A DNA stretch of 20,559 nucleotides from Chara braunii (GCA_003427395.1 BFEA01000315.1:1383893-1404451); one strand, 5' to 3'. Counted from the first letter of the stretch, positions 8,564 through 17,506 are shown. Made by a program: numbers and translations. The notes: generated from the sequence alone by a model not told the origin.

Positions 8564-9130
8564 CCTTCTTCTTTCTTCTTTCTTCATCTTCTTTCTTCTT
8601 TCTTCTTTCTTCTTTCTTCTTTCCTCTTCTCTCTTCTTTCTTCTTCTTTCTTCTTCCTCTTCTTCTTCTTCTTCCTCTTCCTTCTTCCTCTTCTTTCTTC
8701 TTCTTCTTTCTTCTTTCTTCATCTTCTTTCTTCTTTCTTCTTTCTTCTTTCTTCTTTCTTCTTCCTCTTCTCTCTTCTTTCTTCTTCTTTCTTCTTCCTC
8801 TTCTTCTTCTTATTCCTCTTCCTTCTTCCTCTTCTTTCTTCTTCTTCTTTCTTCTTTCTTCCTTCTTCCTTCTTCCTTCTTCTTTCCTCTTTCTTCTTCT
8901 TTTTCTTCTTTTTCTTCTTTCTTCTTCGTCTTTTGGAATTCATGATGCTTTGTCGCCAGAAGCCTGCAACGTGGCATTTCTTTCTTCTTCTTTCTTCCTC
9001 TTCTTCTGCTCATTTCTCTTCTTTCTTCCTCTTCTTTCTTCTTCTTCTTTCTTTCTTCTTCTTTCCTCTTCTTCTTTCTTCTTTCTTCTTTCTTCTTTTC
9101 CTTCATTTTTCTTCTTTCTTCTTCGTCTTG
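8564..9130 (+). repeat. TTC/CTT polypyrimidine tract with internal duplications
   Basis: Nearly pure TTC, TTTC and CCTC repeats form a homopurine/homopyrimidine tract. It has a long-range period of about 135 bp (ATCTTC at 8586 and 8721). A non-repetitive island, GGAATTCATGATGCTTTGTC and onward to AACGTGGCAT, occurs at 8935 and again at 9132, 197 bp apart. Lys/Glu frames on the minus strand are artefacts. Confidence 0.9.
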
Positions 9131-9184
9131 TGGAATTCATGATGCTTTGTCGCCAGAACCTGCAACGTGGCATTCGTGATGGGG

Positions 9185-9274
9185 ATCTGTTTGGTGACAA
9201 GCAGCCTGAGAAGCAGATCGGTGACCGCGGGCTTCTCAGCCCGATTGGTGACAAGCAGCCTGAGAAGCCCGCGG
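9185..9274. repeat. Short duplication with a 15-bp perfect inverted repeat
   Basis: TTGGTGACAAGCAGCCTGAG is present twice (9191 and 9245). CCGCGGGCTTCTCAG at 9225-9239 and its exact complement at 9260-9274 form a stable hairpin with a 20-base loop. No T run follows, and I see no gene it would serve. Confidence 0.75.
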
Positions 9275-9665
9275 CCGTGGTCCTAATCTTTTGGTGCATT
9301 TCAGAAAGGGAAACGCAGTCGTGATGTATATGCGCTGTCTATGTGTTGTATGTACTGAGAGGCAGCTGGCATTTATCGTCATGCTGGTCTGTCTTGGTCA
9401 GTAGTAGCCTGACGCGCTATTTTATTATTTCGAAGGGAGTCGTGGTTTGAGCTATCGACATGTTGTCGGGTGCGTGCTCTCCTAGATGGTATGCAACCTG
9501 CATGTGTCGTGTATTGGCTGAATCTAGCTGGAAATCCGGTCAGATTCCTTCCTTTCAACCTGCATGTGTCGCGGACATCGAGCGGAGTGAAGGTCGTCAC
9601 TCTCGCATCCGACTCGTCCACCATGCTGACCTTTTGATGAGATGTTGTAGAAAATCTGTAAATAC
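9275..9665. other. Gene-free stretch
   Basis: No convincing exon. CAACCTGCATGTGTCG occurs at about 9495 and 9558, a short direct duplication. A CGAGCGGAGTG segment and poor codon patterning give no reason to call a gene. Confidence 0.5.
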
Positions 9666-9958
9666 CTAGGCTACCAGAGTGACCTGGGGCCACTTGCCCG
9701 GCCGGGCCAAAAAAAATAAAAAAGTAAAAAAATAAAAATCATTTTTGGAACTTTTTTTTTTTTTTTTTTTAATTTGGTAACGAATTTCGAAGTGACCCCT
9801 GAGGCAAAAGTTGTGCAGTTTATTTTTCTGCAGAACATAGTTTTTTTTCGGATTTTTTTTTTTTTTTTTTTTTACTAAGACCTTCCCTGGCCCTTGCACG
9901 GCCGGGCCGTCGGGGAAAATAGGGTGACCCGGGCCGGGCCGGGCCGTTGGGAATAAGC
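9666..9958 (+). mobile_element. Diverged foldback element (GGCTACCAG family)
   Basis: It begins CTAGGCTACCAGAGTGACC and follows the 3309-3594 element through the A-rich arm, a middle with GAATTTCGAAGTGACC and CAAAAGTTGTGCAGTTTATT, the T-rich arm and the CGGCCGGGCCGTC end. The terminal CTGGTAGCC is replaced by CCGTTGGG. Divergence marks this as an older insertion than the duplicated copies. Confidence 0.6.
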
Positions 9959-10298
9959 TAAAAATAAATTGCCGGAACGAAACGGCAAAGGTACTAGTGG
10001 TTGAAGACAAAGAAATGCTTGACAAGAACTCGGTTCATATTTACATAAACTTATAATTTAATAAATTTATAAAGTAATATAAACAGACTGTAAAGATTTA
10101 GAGAGCATGGGTGCTTTTTAGAAGGTAGGAAGTCGTGTATGGAAGTTTGGTATGAACTTCATGGTATAGAGATATTCGATGATAACATCGATAAGAAATG
10201 GACGACCACTGCTTCATAGACATGAAGATTATCAGAAATGTATGATGATGACAATCCCCCACTTAAGGGGGCTGGAGACGGAAAACAGAAACTCGGTG
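9959..10298. other. AT-rich gene-free stretch
   Basis: AT-rich sequence with no supportable exon. GAAATGCTTG near 10012 resembles the GAAATGCTTGTGCATGG found upstream of exon a, but the match does not continue far. Confidence 0.4.

Positions 10299-10337
<39 letters not shown>
10299..10337 (-). repeat. 39-bp T run, possible A-tail of a minus-strand retroposon
   Basis: A 39-base T run is followed on the right by non-repetitive sequence (10338-10470) that could be the body of a minus-strand retroposon. I could not find a target-site duplication, so this is only an interpretation. Confidence 0.3.
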
Positions 10338-10425
10338 CGAATAGCCCTTGCGTAAAACCCCCTATCCCGGCGGTGGTAAGAGAACCGTCAGGATTTAAGG
10401 TTTCTCTGTCGGGCTGCTCCATCTA

Positions 10426-10746
10426 TTGGTGGGGAGCCGCACTACACAATTAGTCAAGAGAGTACGAGATCCGATGTCTCTCCTCTTGCGTGCACTCGCT
10501 GAAGTCAGGCCTTCGGCTTCGCCCACTTTGTGTCCAGAGGTTGCCTGGAAGTCCATGGGGGTACCACTGGTCTCACTTGATCCCAGTGAAACCCCACCAT
10601 TGATTGATTTGCTCTCGAGGAGGGGTGGCACGGGGCAACTGGGGTCGCCGTGCCTCATCAAGGTCCATGTCTTCCCGCAGGTAGGTGTCGCTGCGCGGCT
10701 CAAGTTGAAGCACGGAGCTATGACAAGCAGTGAAGGGGCTTCTTGA
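10426..10746 (+). CDS. Unrecognised open frame, doubtful coding
   Basis: The region 10480-10700 is GC-richer than its surroundings and stays open on both strands (plus 10426-10746, minus 10817-10395). The plus frame includes VAWKSMGVPLVSLDPSE then TPPLIDLLSRRG, and could end at a donor-like CAG|GTAGGT at 10680. No family is recognised and neither strand is clearly favoured. It may be an exon or a decayed transposon fragment. Confidence 0.2.
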   Translation: MVGSRTTQLVKRVRDPMSLLLRALAEVRPSASPTLCPEVAWKSMGVPLVSLDPSETPPLIDLLSRRGGTGQLGSPCLIKVHVFPQVGVAARLKLKHGAMTSSEGAS

Positions 10747-10934
10747 TGGTTGGCGGCGGAGTACGTTGGTGGTTCTTCCGCGGGCTTCTTCTTTTTTTTG
10801 GTAGAGTGGAGGCTCAAATTGGAGGGGAGAAGGAAGGACGGCGAAAATGAATAAATGTGGCTTTTTTTTTAGATGAAGAAAAGGCTAGCAGGGGACACTA
10901 ATTTTCTCGCATGAAATTTGTTTTGTAGAAATTT

Positions 10935-11153
10935 AGAAAGGCAGCAAAGGCGAAAGAATAGTACGCCCTCTGAGCTGGGCACGCAGCTGGCAGCTGGCCG
11001 AACGGGAGGAAGCGTGAGTCTTCCCTTTGCGATGTATTATATGTTGACTTGCCGGTGGAATAGGAACCGGACTGACGCTCCCCAGAATAGGAGGAGTCAG
11101 GACCACAAGGTCCTGTTTAAAAAAAAAAAAAAAAAAAAAAGAAAGGCAGCAAA
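10935..11153 (+). mobile_element. Poly(A) retroposon with 14-bp target duplication
   Basis: AGAAAGGCAGCAAA occurs at 10935-10948 and again at 11140-11153, directly after an A run at 11119-11140. The sequence between is about 170 bp plus the tail. Direct repeats flanking an A-tailed body are the mark of target-primed reverse transcription. The body has no clear B-box and matches no RNA I know. It contains exon-like signals (TTTTGTAG upstream and AAGC|GTGAGT at 11014) that I consider chance. Confidence 0.7.
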
Positions 11154-11187
11154 AGCTGTAAATACGGGCTTTATTTCAATCTTAAAG

Positions 11188-11363
11188 CACCACTACCTTT
11201 TCCCATGTTGGCCTCAGGGGTCGGTCTCCTAAACAAGACGATGGCCGCCGATGTGATTTATCGACGGCGGTAGTCGTGGGGACAAACCCCCGAGTTCTTC
11301 TTAGGAGTATGATATTTTATTATTTTCCCGTTTTCCCACCCAACAGCGGGGAAGGTAGTGGTG
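11188..11363 (+). mobile_element. MITE with CACCACTACC ends, copy 1
   Basis: The left end CACCACTACCTTTTCCC and right end GGGGAAGGTAGTGGTG are inverted repeats. An inverted relative lies at 17575-17756: both share CCATGTYGGCCTC, a GATTTATC centre, TTTTCCC and the terminal sequence. No coding capacity. Size (176 bp) and ends fit a miniature inverted-repeat transposable element. Confidence 0.7.
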
Positions 11364-11380
11364 GCTTACGGTGAAGAACT

Positions 11381-11425
11381 ACTTGTGCATGGCAGCATGC
11401 AACAGCTTATCTTGTTCTCTTCCTT
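11381..11425 (+). repeat. Diverged paralogue of the sequence upstream of exon a
   Basis: CTTGTGCATGGCAGCAT, then CAACAGCTT and CTTGTTCTCTTCCT, matches 3663-3708 inside the duplicated block. It sits immediately left of copy 2's poly(T) edge. This suggests an older, diverged duplicate of the same intron once lay here. Confidence 0.6.
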
Positions 11426-11595
11426 TTTTTTTTTTTTTTTTTTTTTTCCCTCCTCTCTTTTGTCTGTAGTTGGAGAAACCACTCACACACAATAAGCATG
11501 CAATTTTTTTTTATTTTTTTTTTTGTGAATACCAACAAGAACTATGTGAGTATGAGAGGCAACTCAGTCGTTCCATTCGAAATTGACAAACGATT

Positions 11596-11881
11596 TAGGC
11601 TACCAGAGTGGCCCGGGGCTACTTGCCCGGCCGGGCCCAAAAAAAATAAAAAAAATAAAAAATAAAAAACATTTTTTAACTTTATTTTTTATTTTAACTA
11701 TAGTAAAGAATTTCGATGTGACCGTGAGCCAAAAGTTGTTCAGTTTATTTTTCTGCATAACATAGTTTTTTTAACTTTTTTTTCGTTTTTTTTTTTTTTT
11801 GGGCTACGACCTTCCCTGTTCCTTGCACGGCCGGGCCGTCCGGGGAAATAGGGTGACCCGGGCGGCCCGGCTGGTAGCCTA
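11596..11881 (+). mobile_element. Non-autonomous foldback element (GGCTACCAG family), copy 2
   Basis: This is the exact counterpart of the 3309-3594 element inside the second duplicated block, with the same TAGGCTACCAG and CTGGTAGCCTA ends. It was carried by the block duplication and is not an independent insertion. Confidence 0.6.
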
Positions 11882-12063
11882 GACAATGAAACCCCTTTTT
11901 TTTTTTTTTTTTTTCCTCTATCTAGCGTTAGCTTATTAGACAAGAAATGCTTGTGCATGGCAGCATCTAACACACAGCTTGGCTTGTTCTCTTCCTGCTC
12001 TTCCTCCTCTCTCTTTCTCTGTCTCTTCTATAATACTATACTCTGCCATGGAGATGTGTGCAG

Positions 12064-12159
12064 GTGAAGATCTATGGTGCGATCAGACTAAGTAGTGGTG
12101 AGCGCGAAGCATTGATCAAACAACATAGGGCACAGGCACGTAAGCAGCGAATTTTGCAG
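12064..12159 (+). CDS. Coiled-coil gene, exon a (copy 2)
   Basis: Identical to 3777-3872, with the same TGTGCAG acceptor and GTAAGG donor. If both copies are real, the transcript would contain exons a-b-(c)-a-b in frame, since all are in phase 0 or could be. If the block is an assembly artefact, only one of the two exists. Confidence 0.6.
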
Positions 12160-12279
12160 GTAAGGTATTCTTTTCAAGATTTTAGCAAACGCTGCTCCGC
12201 CCGATCAGTATTTAATATTTATCTGCTTTTCTTGTCTGAGAGCAATGACCATTTGACCCTTTTTTTTTGGTGTTCCTCT

Positions 12280-12310
12280 TTTAGGGTTTAGGGTTTAGGG
12301 TTTAGGGTTT
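12280..12310 (+). repeat. Interstitial telomere repeat (TTTAGGG)4, copy 2
   Basis: Same four-unit tract as at 3993-4023, within the duplicated intron. Confidence 0.9.
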
Positions 12311-12411
12311 GTCACTCCATACCTCTGTACCTCTTTTTTCTTCTCCTTCACAAATGGTTAACAGGTAACCTCACTTTTCACCCCTAGGGTAACCTTCTCT
12401 CCCTTGAGTGC

Positions 12412-12912
<501 letters not shown>

Positions 12913-13193
12913 ATTTTGTTGTGGCTTGTATGTTCTGAAGTAGAAGTTCACTTCCCATGGTATAGGAATTGAAAAAAATCACACTTGCTCCCTGCCTCCT
13001 GTGAAATGCCAGAGGCCAGCCCACCTCGAGCTGTTAGTTGATTGTGATTGCACAACGATGAGGGTTCCCTTCCCTTCTCTGGATGCTGGAATGCATAAGG
13101 GAAACAATCGATTGATCTTCTCACTCGTTACCTGTTATTTTGTGCAAAAAACCGTTGAGCCGACCTTCCGCTGGAACTGCGTGGTGCTTCCAG

Positions 13194-13289
13194 GTACGGA
13201 GTCAGGAGGTACTTCTTTCCGCAAGGAGAGCTCGGGAGATGGAGAAGGCATCCCTGAAGAGAAAGCGTGAAGCACGCAAACAAATGCAT
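13194..13289 (+). CDS. Coiled-coil gene, exon b (copy 2)
   Basis: Identical to 4907-5002, 96 nt in phase 0, between TTCCAG and GTGAGT. In the downstream direction the next supported exon is at 14589, so the intron is about 1.3 kb. Confidence 0.65.
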
Positions 13290-13953
13290 GTGAGTGCGGT
13301 TCAATTCTAGCTGCCTATCTGTTTTGTTTATGTAAGCACTGAAAGTTGTTTGAATTATTTGATTGTTTTCTGGATTAGTATTCACAAATAATATATGACC
13401 ATTTGAACGAATTATATACTCAATGAAATTACAAGCTCTTCGTAAATAAAGAAGTGTTCTTTCTAAATGAATAATAGCGATTTCTTTTCGTAATCCGTAC
13501 AGATATGGCTGAAAGTCTGAGGGGTAGGTGTACGATTACCAAAATGTGCCTTTGTACTTAGTAAGCACGTGATTGCACCGAAAGGTCTGTGCAATAACAC
13601 TGCCCTTTTTCTTCCCCCCCCCCCCCCCTCCCCCCCTCCTCCTAAAGAGCAATAGACCCCGGCCTGCCCAGCGTGAAATGTCATGCCTACCAGGTCACGG
13701 TGACTGTGAGTGACTTAGGCATTCAGTTGGCGCGCAATGTTATGCATTCTGTTGGGCACAAAAATGTCACAAATTCCCCTGAAGCTGTGGAACCTATCTA
13801 TCGTGCACCCCTGAAAATTTCCGGAGTTTCAGGCTCATGGAGTTTTGTGCACCGCCCTCGTAGCCCCCTAGGGTCCTATAGGCTGACCCTTTGATTTGAC
13901 AGCGAGAAGACGGCCTCGAGTTTCAAAGGAGAGGGTTCGGTACTAGTGTCTGC

Positions 13954-14038
13954 GTGTGGGTGTTGGTGTGGGTGTGTTGGTGGGTTTGGGGGTGTGTGGG
14001 TGTGCGTGTGGGTGTGGCTGTGGGTGTACAGATGTGTA

Positions 14039-14106
<68 letters not shown>

Positions 14107-14118
14107 TGTGTGTGGTGG
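13954..14118 (+). repeat. GT microsatellite
   Basis: Interrupted GGTGTG and TGGGTG repeats at 13954-14040 lead into nearly pure (TG)n at 14041-14114. Val/Cys and Thr/His frames here are artefacts. Confidence 0.95.
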
Positions 14119-14269
14119 GATCTAAGGAACTGGATACGTGCATCATTCTGGTGAGATTGAACTTGTTCACGAGGCTTTTGTGGTGCTGGCTGATGTTTTT
14201 TTGTGTGTGGTGCTGGCTTCAGGCATAATAAGGGTAATGGCTACCACGTTTGGTGGGCATTGTGGATGC

Positions 14270-14450
14270 ACCAAGTGGGGTATATAGCCTATGCATGGCC
14301 CCCCTGTTTAGTGCATGGGGGGATGGATGAACGGCGGCATTCATCTGTTCATCGTTTGCGTTCCCCCGGTGTTCGAACGGAACGGACGGCACCTGGCCTT
14401 TTTGCGGGGTGGAGGCCTTTAACGACCCGGAAAAAAAAAAAAAAAAAAAA
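14270..14450 (+). repeat. Possible A-tailed retroposon
   Basis: Unique sequence containing GGTGTTCGAACGG, a rough B-box, ends in a 20-base A run at 14431-14450. No convincing target-site duplication was found, so the start is arbitrary. Confidence 0.3.
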
Positions 14451-14588
14451 GAGCAGGGGCGTGCCCTGGCTTGTGGTTTACCCCCCTATTTTTTTGGTAT
14501 TTTTTCTCGCTGTGACTTAGGATTTCATCTGTGAGTTTGTGCGAACCTATATGACCCATGCATGTGTGTGTGTGTGTGACCTGTGCAG

Positions 14589-14705
14589 GAAACTAGCCTG
14601 GTGCAGGCACAGCAGGAGGTCTCGAGATTAGAGGCCAGATGCGAAGAAGCCCTCATCAGATTGGGGGAAAGCCACCATGCCGCTGAGCTTGCGAATGAGG
14701 CTAAG
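14589..14705 (+). CDS. Coiled-coil gene, exon d
   Basis: A 117-nt phase-0 exon between CCTGTGCAG and GTACTA. The 39 residues run ETSLVQAQQEVSRLEARCEE, then ALIRLGESHHAAELANEAK, with Leu, Val and Ala at alternating 3- and 4-residue spacing as in a heptad coiled coil. It is more acidic than exons a and b. The donor lies just before a T-run/SINE insertion at 14714. No named family is recognised. Confidence 0.75.
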
Positions 14706-14713
14706 GTACTATT

Positions 14714-14861
14714 CTTTTTTTTTTTTTTTTTTGAAGGGAGACGGCCTTGAGATATCATCATTGAGCTGACCGGCCGCTGAAATATTCGGTTTCACTCATC
14801 AGGTTCCATCGTCTGCATTCGAACTCGGGTCTGTATTTTCAACATTTCATGAGTGTAATAT
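14714..14861 (-). repeat. Minus-strand SINE-like insertion in the intron after exon d
   Basis: The T run 14715-14732 is read as an A-tail. GTTCGAATGC (14824-14815, minus) is B-box-like. GTACTATTCTTTTT at 14706 and GTAATATTCTTTTT at 14862 could be target-site duplications with one mismatch. The body end, CTCAAGGCCGTCTCCC, resembles the one at 1561-1590. No A-box was found. Confidence 0.45.
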
Positions 14862-15144
14862 GTAATATTCTTTTTGCGCAAGTGATGAGGGTTTGTGTAT
14901 GTGATGAGGGTTTTGGGATTAAGGCCCTGGGTTATGTACGCGTGTGTGCAATGTCCGGTATATTTTTGAACAATGGCATGCATGCATCGGTGTGCATTAT
15001 ATTGCACATGGCATGGGTGTGCAATATCTTACCAGCTACCTACGTACCTCGCTCTATCTTACCTGCTTATCTTAGCATCGCGGAATTCCCCATCCATGCG
15101 CTGAATGGTGACATACACATCACTCTCTGACCCTCGACGACCTG

Positions 15145-15255
15145 CTACCGTCTTCACCCGAATAGAACGCCCGGTCACTACAGGTGTATTTGGTGCAACA
15201 TTCGGTCCAGATGCAGGGATAATGGCCGGGCGTTCTATTCTGGTGAAGACGGTAG
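15145..15255. repeat. Foldback element with 30-bp arms
   Basis: Arms at 15145-15174 and 15226-15255 (CTACCGTCTTCACC and GAATAGAACGCCCGG with their complements) match at 29 of 30 positions around a 51-base loop. Both strands stay open across it because it is palindromic. MITE-like, with no recognised family. Confidence 0.7.
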
Positions 15256-15413
15256 GTGGCCTAAGCCTATGTCTATCTGCTGTCAATATTAGTCTGTGTA
15301 GTTGTTGCTATATTACTGAGCTTCAATTTCAACGCTCCAAGTGCAGATGCTTCACGTCTGACTGTGCACTTTTGTCATGTACATAAGCTTTTATATATAT
15401 ATATATCCGCCTT

Positions 15414-15600
15414 TTCTTTACCTCTTTGCCTTTTGGCTGCGTGCAAGTGGGTCTTTGTGACACACGGGGATGGGGGCAGCCAGCGCTCAACCTGCCATCC
15501 ACGTGGCTGGCCTTGTACGTAAGAGGTGACTAACAGGTGGGGCTTTCCTTCTTTTTCTTTTTCTTATTCTGTCTTTTTCCGCCTTTGCGCTCTGATTTCC
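15414..15600 (+). repeat. Dispersed repeat X, copy 1, flanking a retrozyme
   Basis: CCTCTTTGCCTTTTGGCTG, GTGCAAGTGGGTC, GACACACGGGG, CATCCACGTGG, GGCCTTGTACG and finally GCGCTCTGAT occur in the same order at 18530-18740. In both places the repeat ends in a GTGACA-(TA)n segment that meets a hammerhead-bearing repeat, although that repeat points in opposite directions at the two sites. Confidence 0.7.
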
Positions 15601-15609
15601 ATTGTGACA

Positions 15610-15852
15610 ATATATATCGTCACAAACAGAACTGCCCAGTAAACCGTAGGCAGAGAGAAACAAGAGGACAACAAACGAGGGGCTGTGACAAACTGTTTCG
15701 TCGGAGTTTCACCGACTCATCAGGAGGCTGAACCCTCAACAGTCTGCAGAATCCCCTCACTGATTACACTGTAAATGATAATCTNCCTTAACCAAAATCA
15801 AAGTAGACTATCACTCACCCACACCAGATGGAAAATTCTACAGACTGTCGGT
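15610..15852 (-). mobile_element. 243-nt retrozyme-like unit with intact hammerhead
   Basis: Read on the minus strand, the unit runs from ACCGACAGTCTGTAG (15852) through the hammerhead to a CCCCTCGTTTGTTGTCC tail and ends GTTTGTGACGATATATAT (15610). Its length, 243 nt, equals the spacing of the two direct copies at 18757 and 19000. That supports one defined monomer. It encodes no protein. An N lies at 15784. The right flank is unrelated to the 18.8-kb locus. Confidence 0.75.
15689..15746 (-). ncRNA. Type III hammerhead ribozyme
   Basis: All core parts are present on the minus strand in order. Stem III 5' strand CAGACUG (15746-15740); UU, making a GUU cleavage triplet (cut between 15738 and 15737); stem I GAGG/CCUC with loop GUUCAG (15737-15724); CUGAUGA (15723-15717); stem II GUCGG/CCGAC with loop UGAAACU (15716-15700); GAAA (15699-15696); stem III 3' strand CAGUUUG (15695-15689). 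Stem III has 7 pairs with one G-U. The 5' and 3' ends lie in stem III, as in plant retrozymes and viroid-like RNAs. GUU is a permitted NUH triplet, though usually slower than GUC. Stem I is short. Confidence 0.85.
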
Positions 15853-16280
15853 TCACACCCCATCACAACCAAGGAAAACATCCACGAAACAAAGAAAGGT
15901 CTGTCACAGCCAAAAAATACACTCCAGACACGCCGCTGGCACTAGAGGCACAGCATATATATATATTCATTTCATTACAAATGTATGTAAAGTTGTAAAC
16001 TAAAACAAGTAGTAATTTACTAGTAAACAAATTAAAATTTATTAAAATTTTAAAAAATGAATTTTTTGTTTTTAAAATAGATATTGTAGTACCATTACAG
16101 AAAGGAGCACCAGTGGAAGAAAAATGAAGCATGAACAGTACACGGCCAAACACCATTCGGGCCCAAACAAGTATACCAGTGCATGGCCCAAACAAGCACC
16201 ATTCGGTGGAGAGTGTTCTCACATGTGGTGCGTTCTCCTGACGTTGGCTGTTGGCTCTTCGAACATGGACTGTGGCTCAG
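15853..16280. other. AT-rich intron sequence
   Basis: A strongly AT-rich part (15950-16085) is followed by short repeated phrases: CACCATTCGG at about 16151 and 16199, and CCCAAACAAG at about 16161 and 16187. The end leads to the acceptor of exon e. No other gene is seen. Confidence 0.5.
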
Positions 16281-16364
16281 CTGAAGCTTAAGGCCGAAGA
16301 AGCGCAAACGGAGAACTTGAAACGAATGCAAGAGCAAGCTAGATTTGAACTTGCTCTGAAACAG
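16281..16364 (+). CDS. Coiled-coil gene, exon e
   Basis: An 84-nt phase-0 exon between GTGGCTCAG and GTAGGG. It encodes 28 residues, exactly four heptads: LKLKAEEAQTENLK then RMQEQARFELALKQ. Composition and phase match exon d, with which it would be contiguous after splicing. Confidence 0.7.
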
Positions 16365-16676
16365 GTAGGGGGGGCGGTAAAGAGGATTTTCTCCAGATAA
16401 AGAGTTGATGATGAACCCTTCCAATTTTCTTTTCTTTTTTTCTGTTCTTCTTTTCTTTTCTTTTTTTTTCTTTTCTTTTTTCTCTTCTTGAAGGCGCGAC
16501 ATCCTTGTGGTGGGTCCACCTGAAGAGGCTTTGGCACGCACAAGTGGAAATGTGTCGAGGGAATGTGTGTTTTCTGATGGTGTTTGGTGAGAATCGAGTG
16601 ATTGTAATGCTTAATGATTATCAAATTTTCACCCTCCATCGGACAGTAATATCTGTGTGTGTCTTGTTCCCCTAAC

Positions 16677-17058
16677 TTCTTCCTCCTCCTCTTCTTCTTC
16701 TTCTTCTCCTTCTTCTTCTTCTTCCTCTTCTTTTTNTNNTTTTCTTCTTCTTCTTTTCTTCTTCTTCTTCTTCTTCTTCTTCTTCTTCTTCTTCTTCTTC
16801 TTCTTCTTCTTCTTCTTCTTCTTCTTCTTTGTCGTCGTTGTCTTCGTTGTTGTCTTCGTTGTTGTCGTCGTCGTCGTCATTGTCTTCTTCTTCTTCTTCT
16901 TTGTTGTTGTCGTCGTCGTCGTTGTTGTCTTCATTGTTGTCGTCGTCGTCGTCATTGTCTTCTTCTTCTTCTTCTTCTCCTTCTCCTTCTTTTTCTTCTT
17001 CTTCTTCTTCGTCTTCTTCTTCTTCTTCTTCTTCTGTTTCTTCTTTTTTTTTTTCCGT
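16677..17058 (+). repeat. TTC/TTG/TCG trinucleotide tract
   Basis: A long TTC run (16677-16830) passes into TCG, TTG and TCA triplets arranged in near-repeats (16831-16960), then TTC again. N bases lie at 16735 and 16737-16738. Ser, Phe, Val, Glu and Asp homopolymer frames are artefacts of the tract, which lies in the intron between exons e and f. Confidence 0.9.
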
Positions 17059-17296
17059 CATTTTTTTCATTGAGAAGCGGGCGTGAGGTTCACCCATAGC
17101 GAGAGTACTTTGACAGAATGGTCACTATGGCATCAGCATATTACAACCAATACTTCCTACTAGTACTAATCATACTATTATAATATGCTAATAGTCATGT
17201 ATTATTTGGTGGATGTGGTTAGTAGAGCTTGTGTGCTTGTTCGATCGTTCTCTATAGTATAGACTTACATAGCTCATTTGCCTTTATGCATGGCAG

Positions 17297-17506
17297 GAGC
17301 AACATGTGAGAGAGGTCCTTAATGCTGAAAGTCGCATTGCTCAAGGAAGGAGGAAGGAGGCTCAAGAGGCTGCCAAGGTTGAAAGATCCTTAGTCCATGA
17401 GGTGGCAGACAAGCTTTCACACACAAAGCATCCAAGAGAATCTGGCGACCGATCCGATGCACCGGTGTCAATCGGTAAGCTTGACACACTTTGTGATTTC
17501 CTTTAA
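17297..17506 (+). CDS. Coiled-coil gene, exon f, possibly terminal
   Basis: After the acceptor ATGGCAG the frame is open in phase 0: EQHVREVLNAESRIAQGRR, KEAQEAAKVERSLVHEVADK, then a polar tail (HPRESGDRSDAPVSIG). The first 40 residues look like coiled coil and the rest disordered. Two endings are possible. The exon may run to TAA at 17504-17506, giving 69 residues and the C-terminus, or splice at GTAAGC (17475) in phase 1. I favour neither strongly. If spliced, the gene continues beyond any exon I can see. Confidence 0.7.
   Translation, partial: EQHVREVLNAESRIAQGRRKEAQEAAKVERSLVHEVADKLSHTKHPRESGDRSDAPVSIGKLDTLCDFL

Noticed and set aside
8528-9324. Long Lys/Glu-rich minus-strand frames
   Set aside because: They are products of the TTC polypyrimidine repeat, with no codon structure beyond it.
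10929-11013. Exon-like segment between TTTTGTAG and GTGAGT
   Set aside because: It spans the left target duplication and body of the retroposon at 10935-11153, so the splice-like signals are probably chance.
13673-13894. 73-residue plus frame after the second block
   Set aside because: It matches no family, has no coiled-coil character, and any splice sites would be arbitrary.
14780-14812. CTGATGAGTGAAAC on the minus strand, resembling a hammerhead core
   Set aside because: Only two bases lie where stem II should be, and I could find no pairing for stem I next to any cleavage triplet. It is part of the SINE-like sequence.
16629-17099. Homopolymeric Ser/Phe/Leu and Glu/Asp frames
   Set aside because: They are products of the trinucleotide tract and cross N bases.
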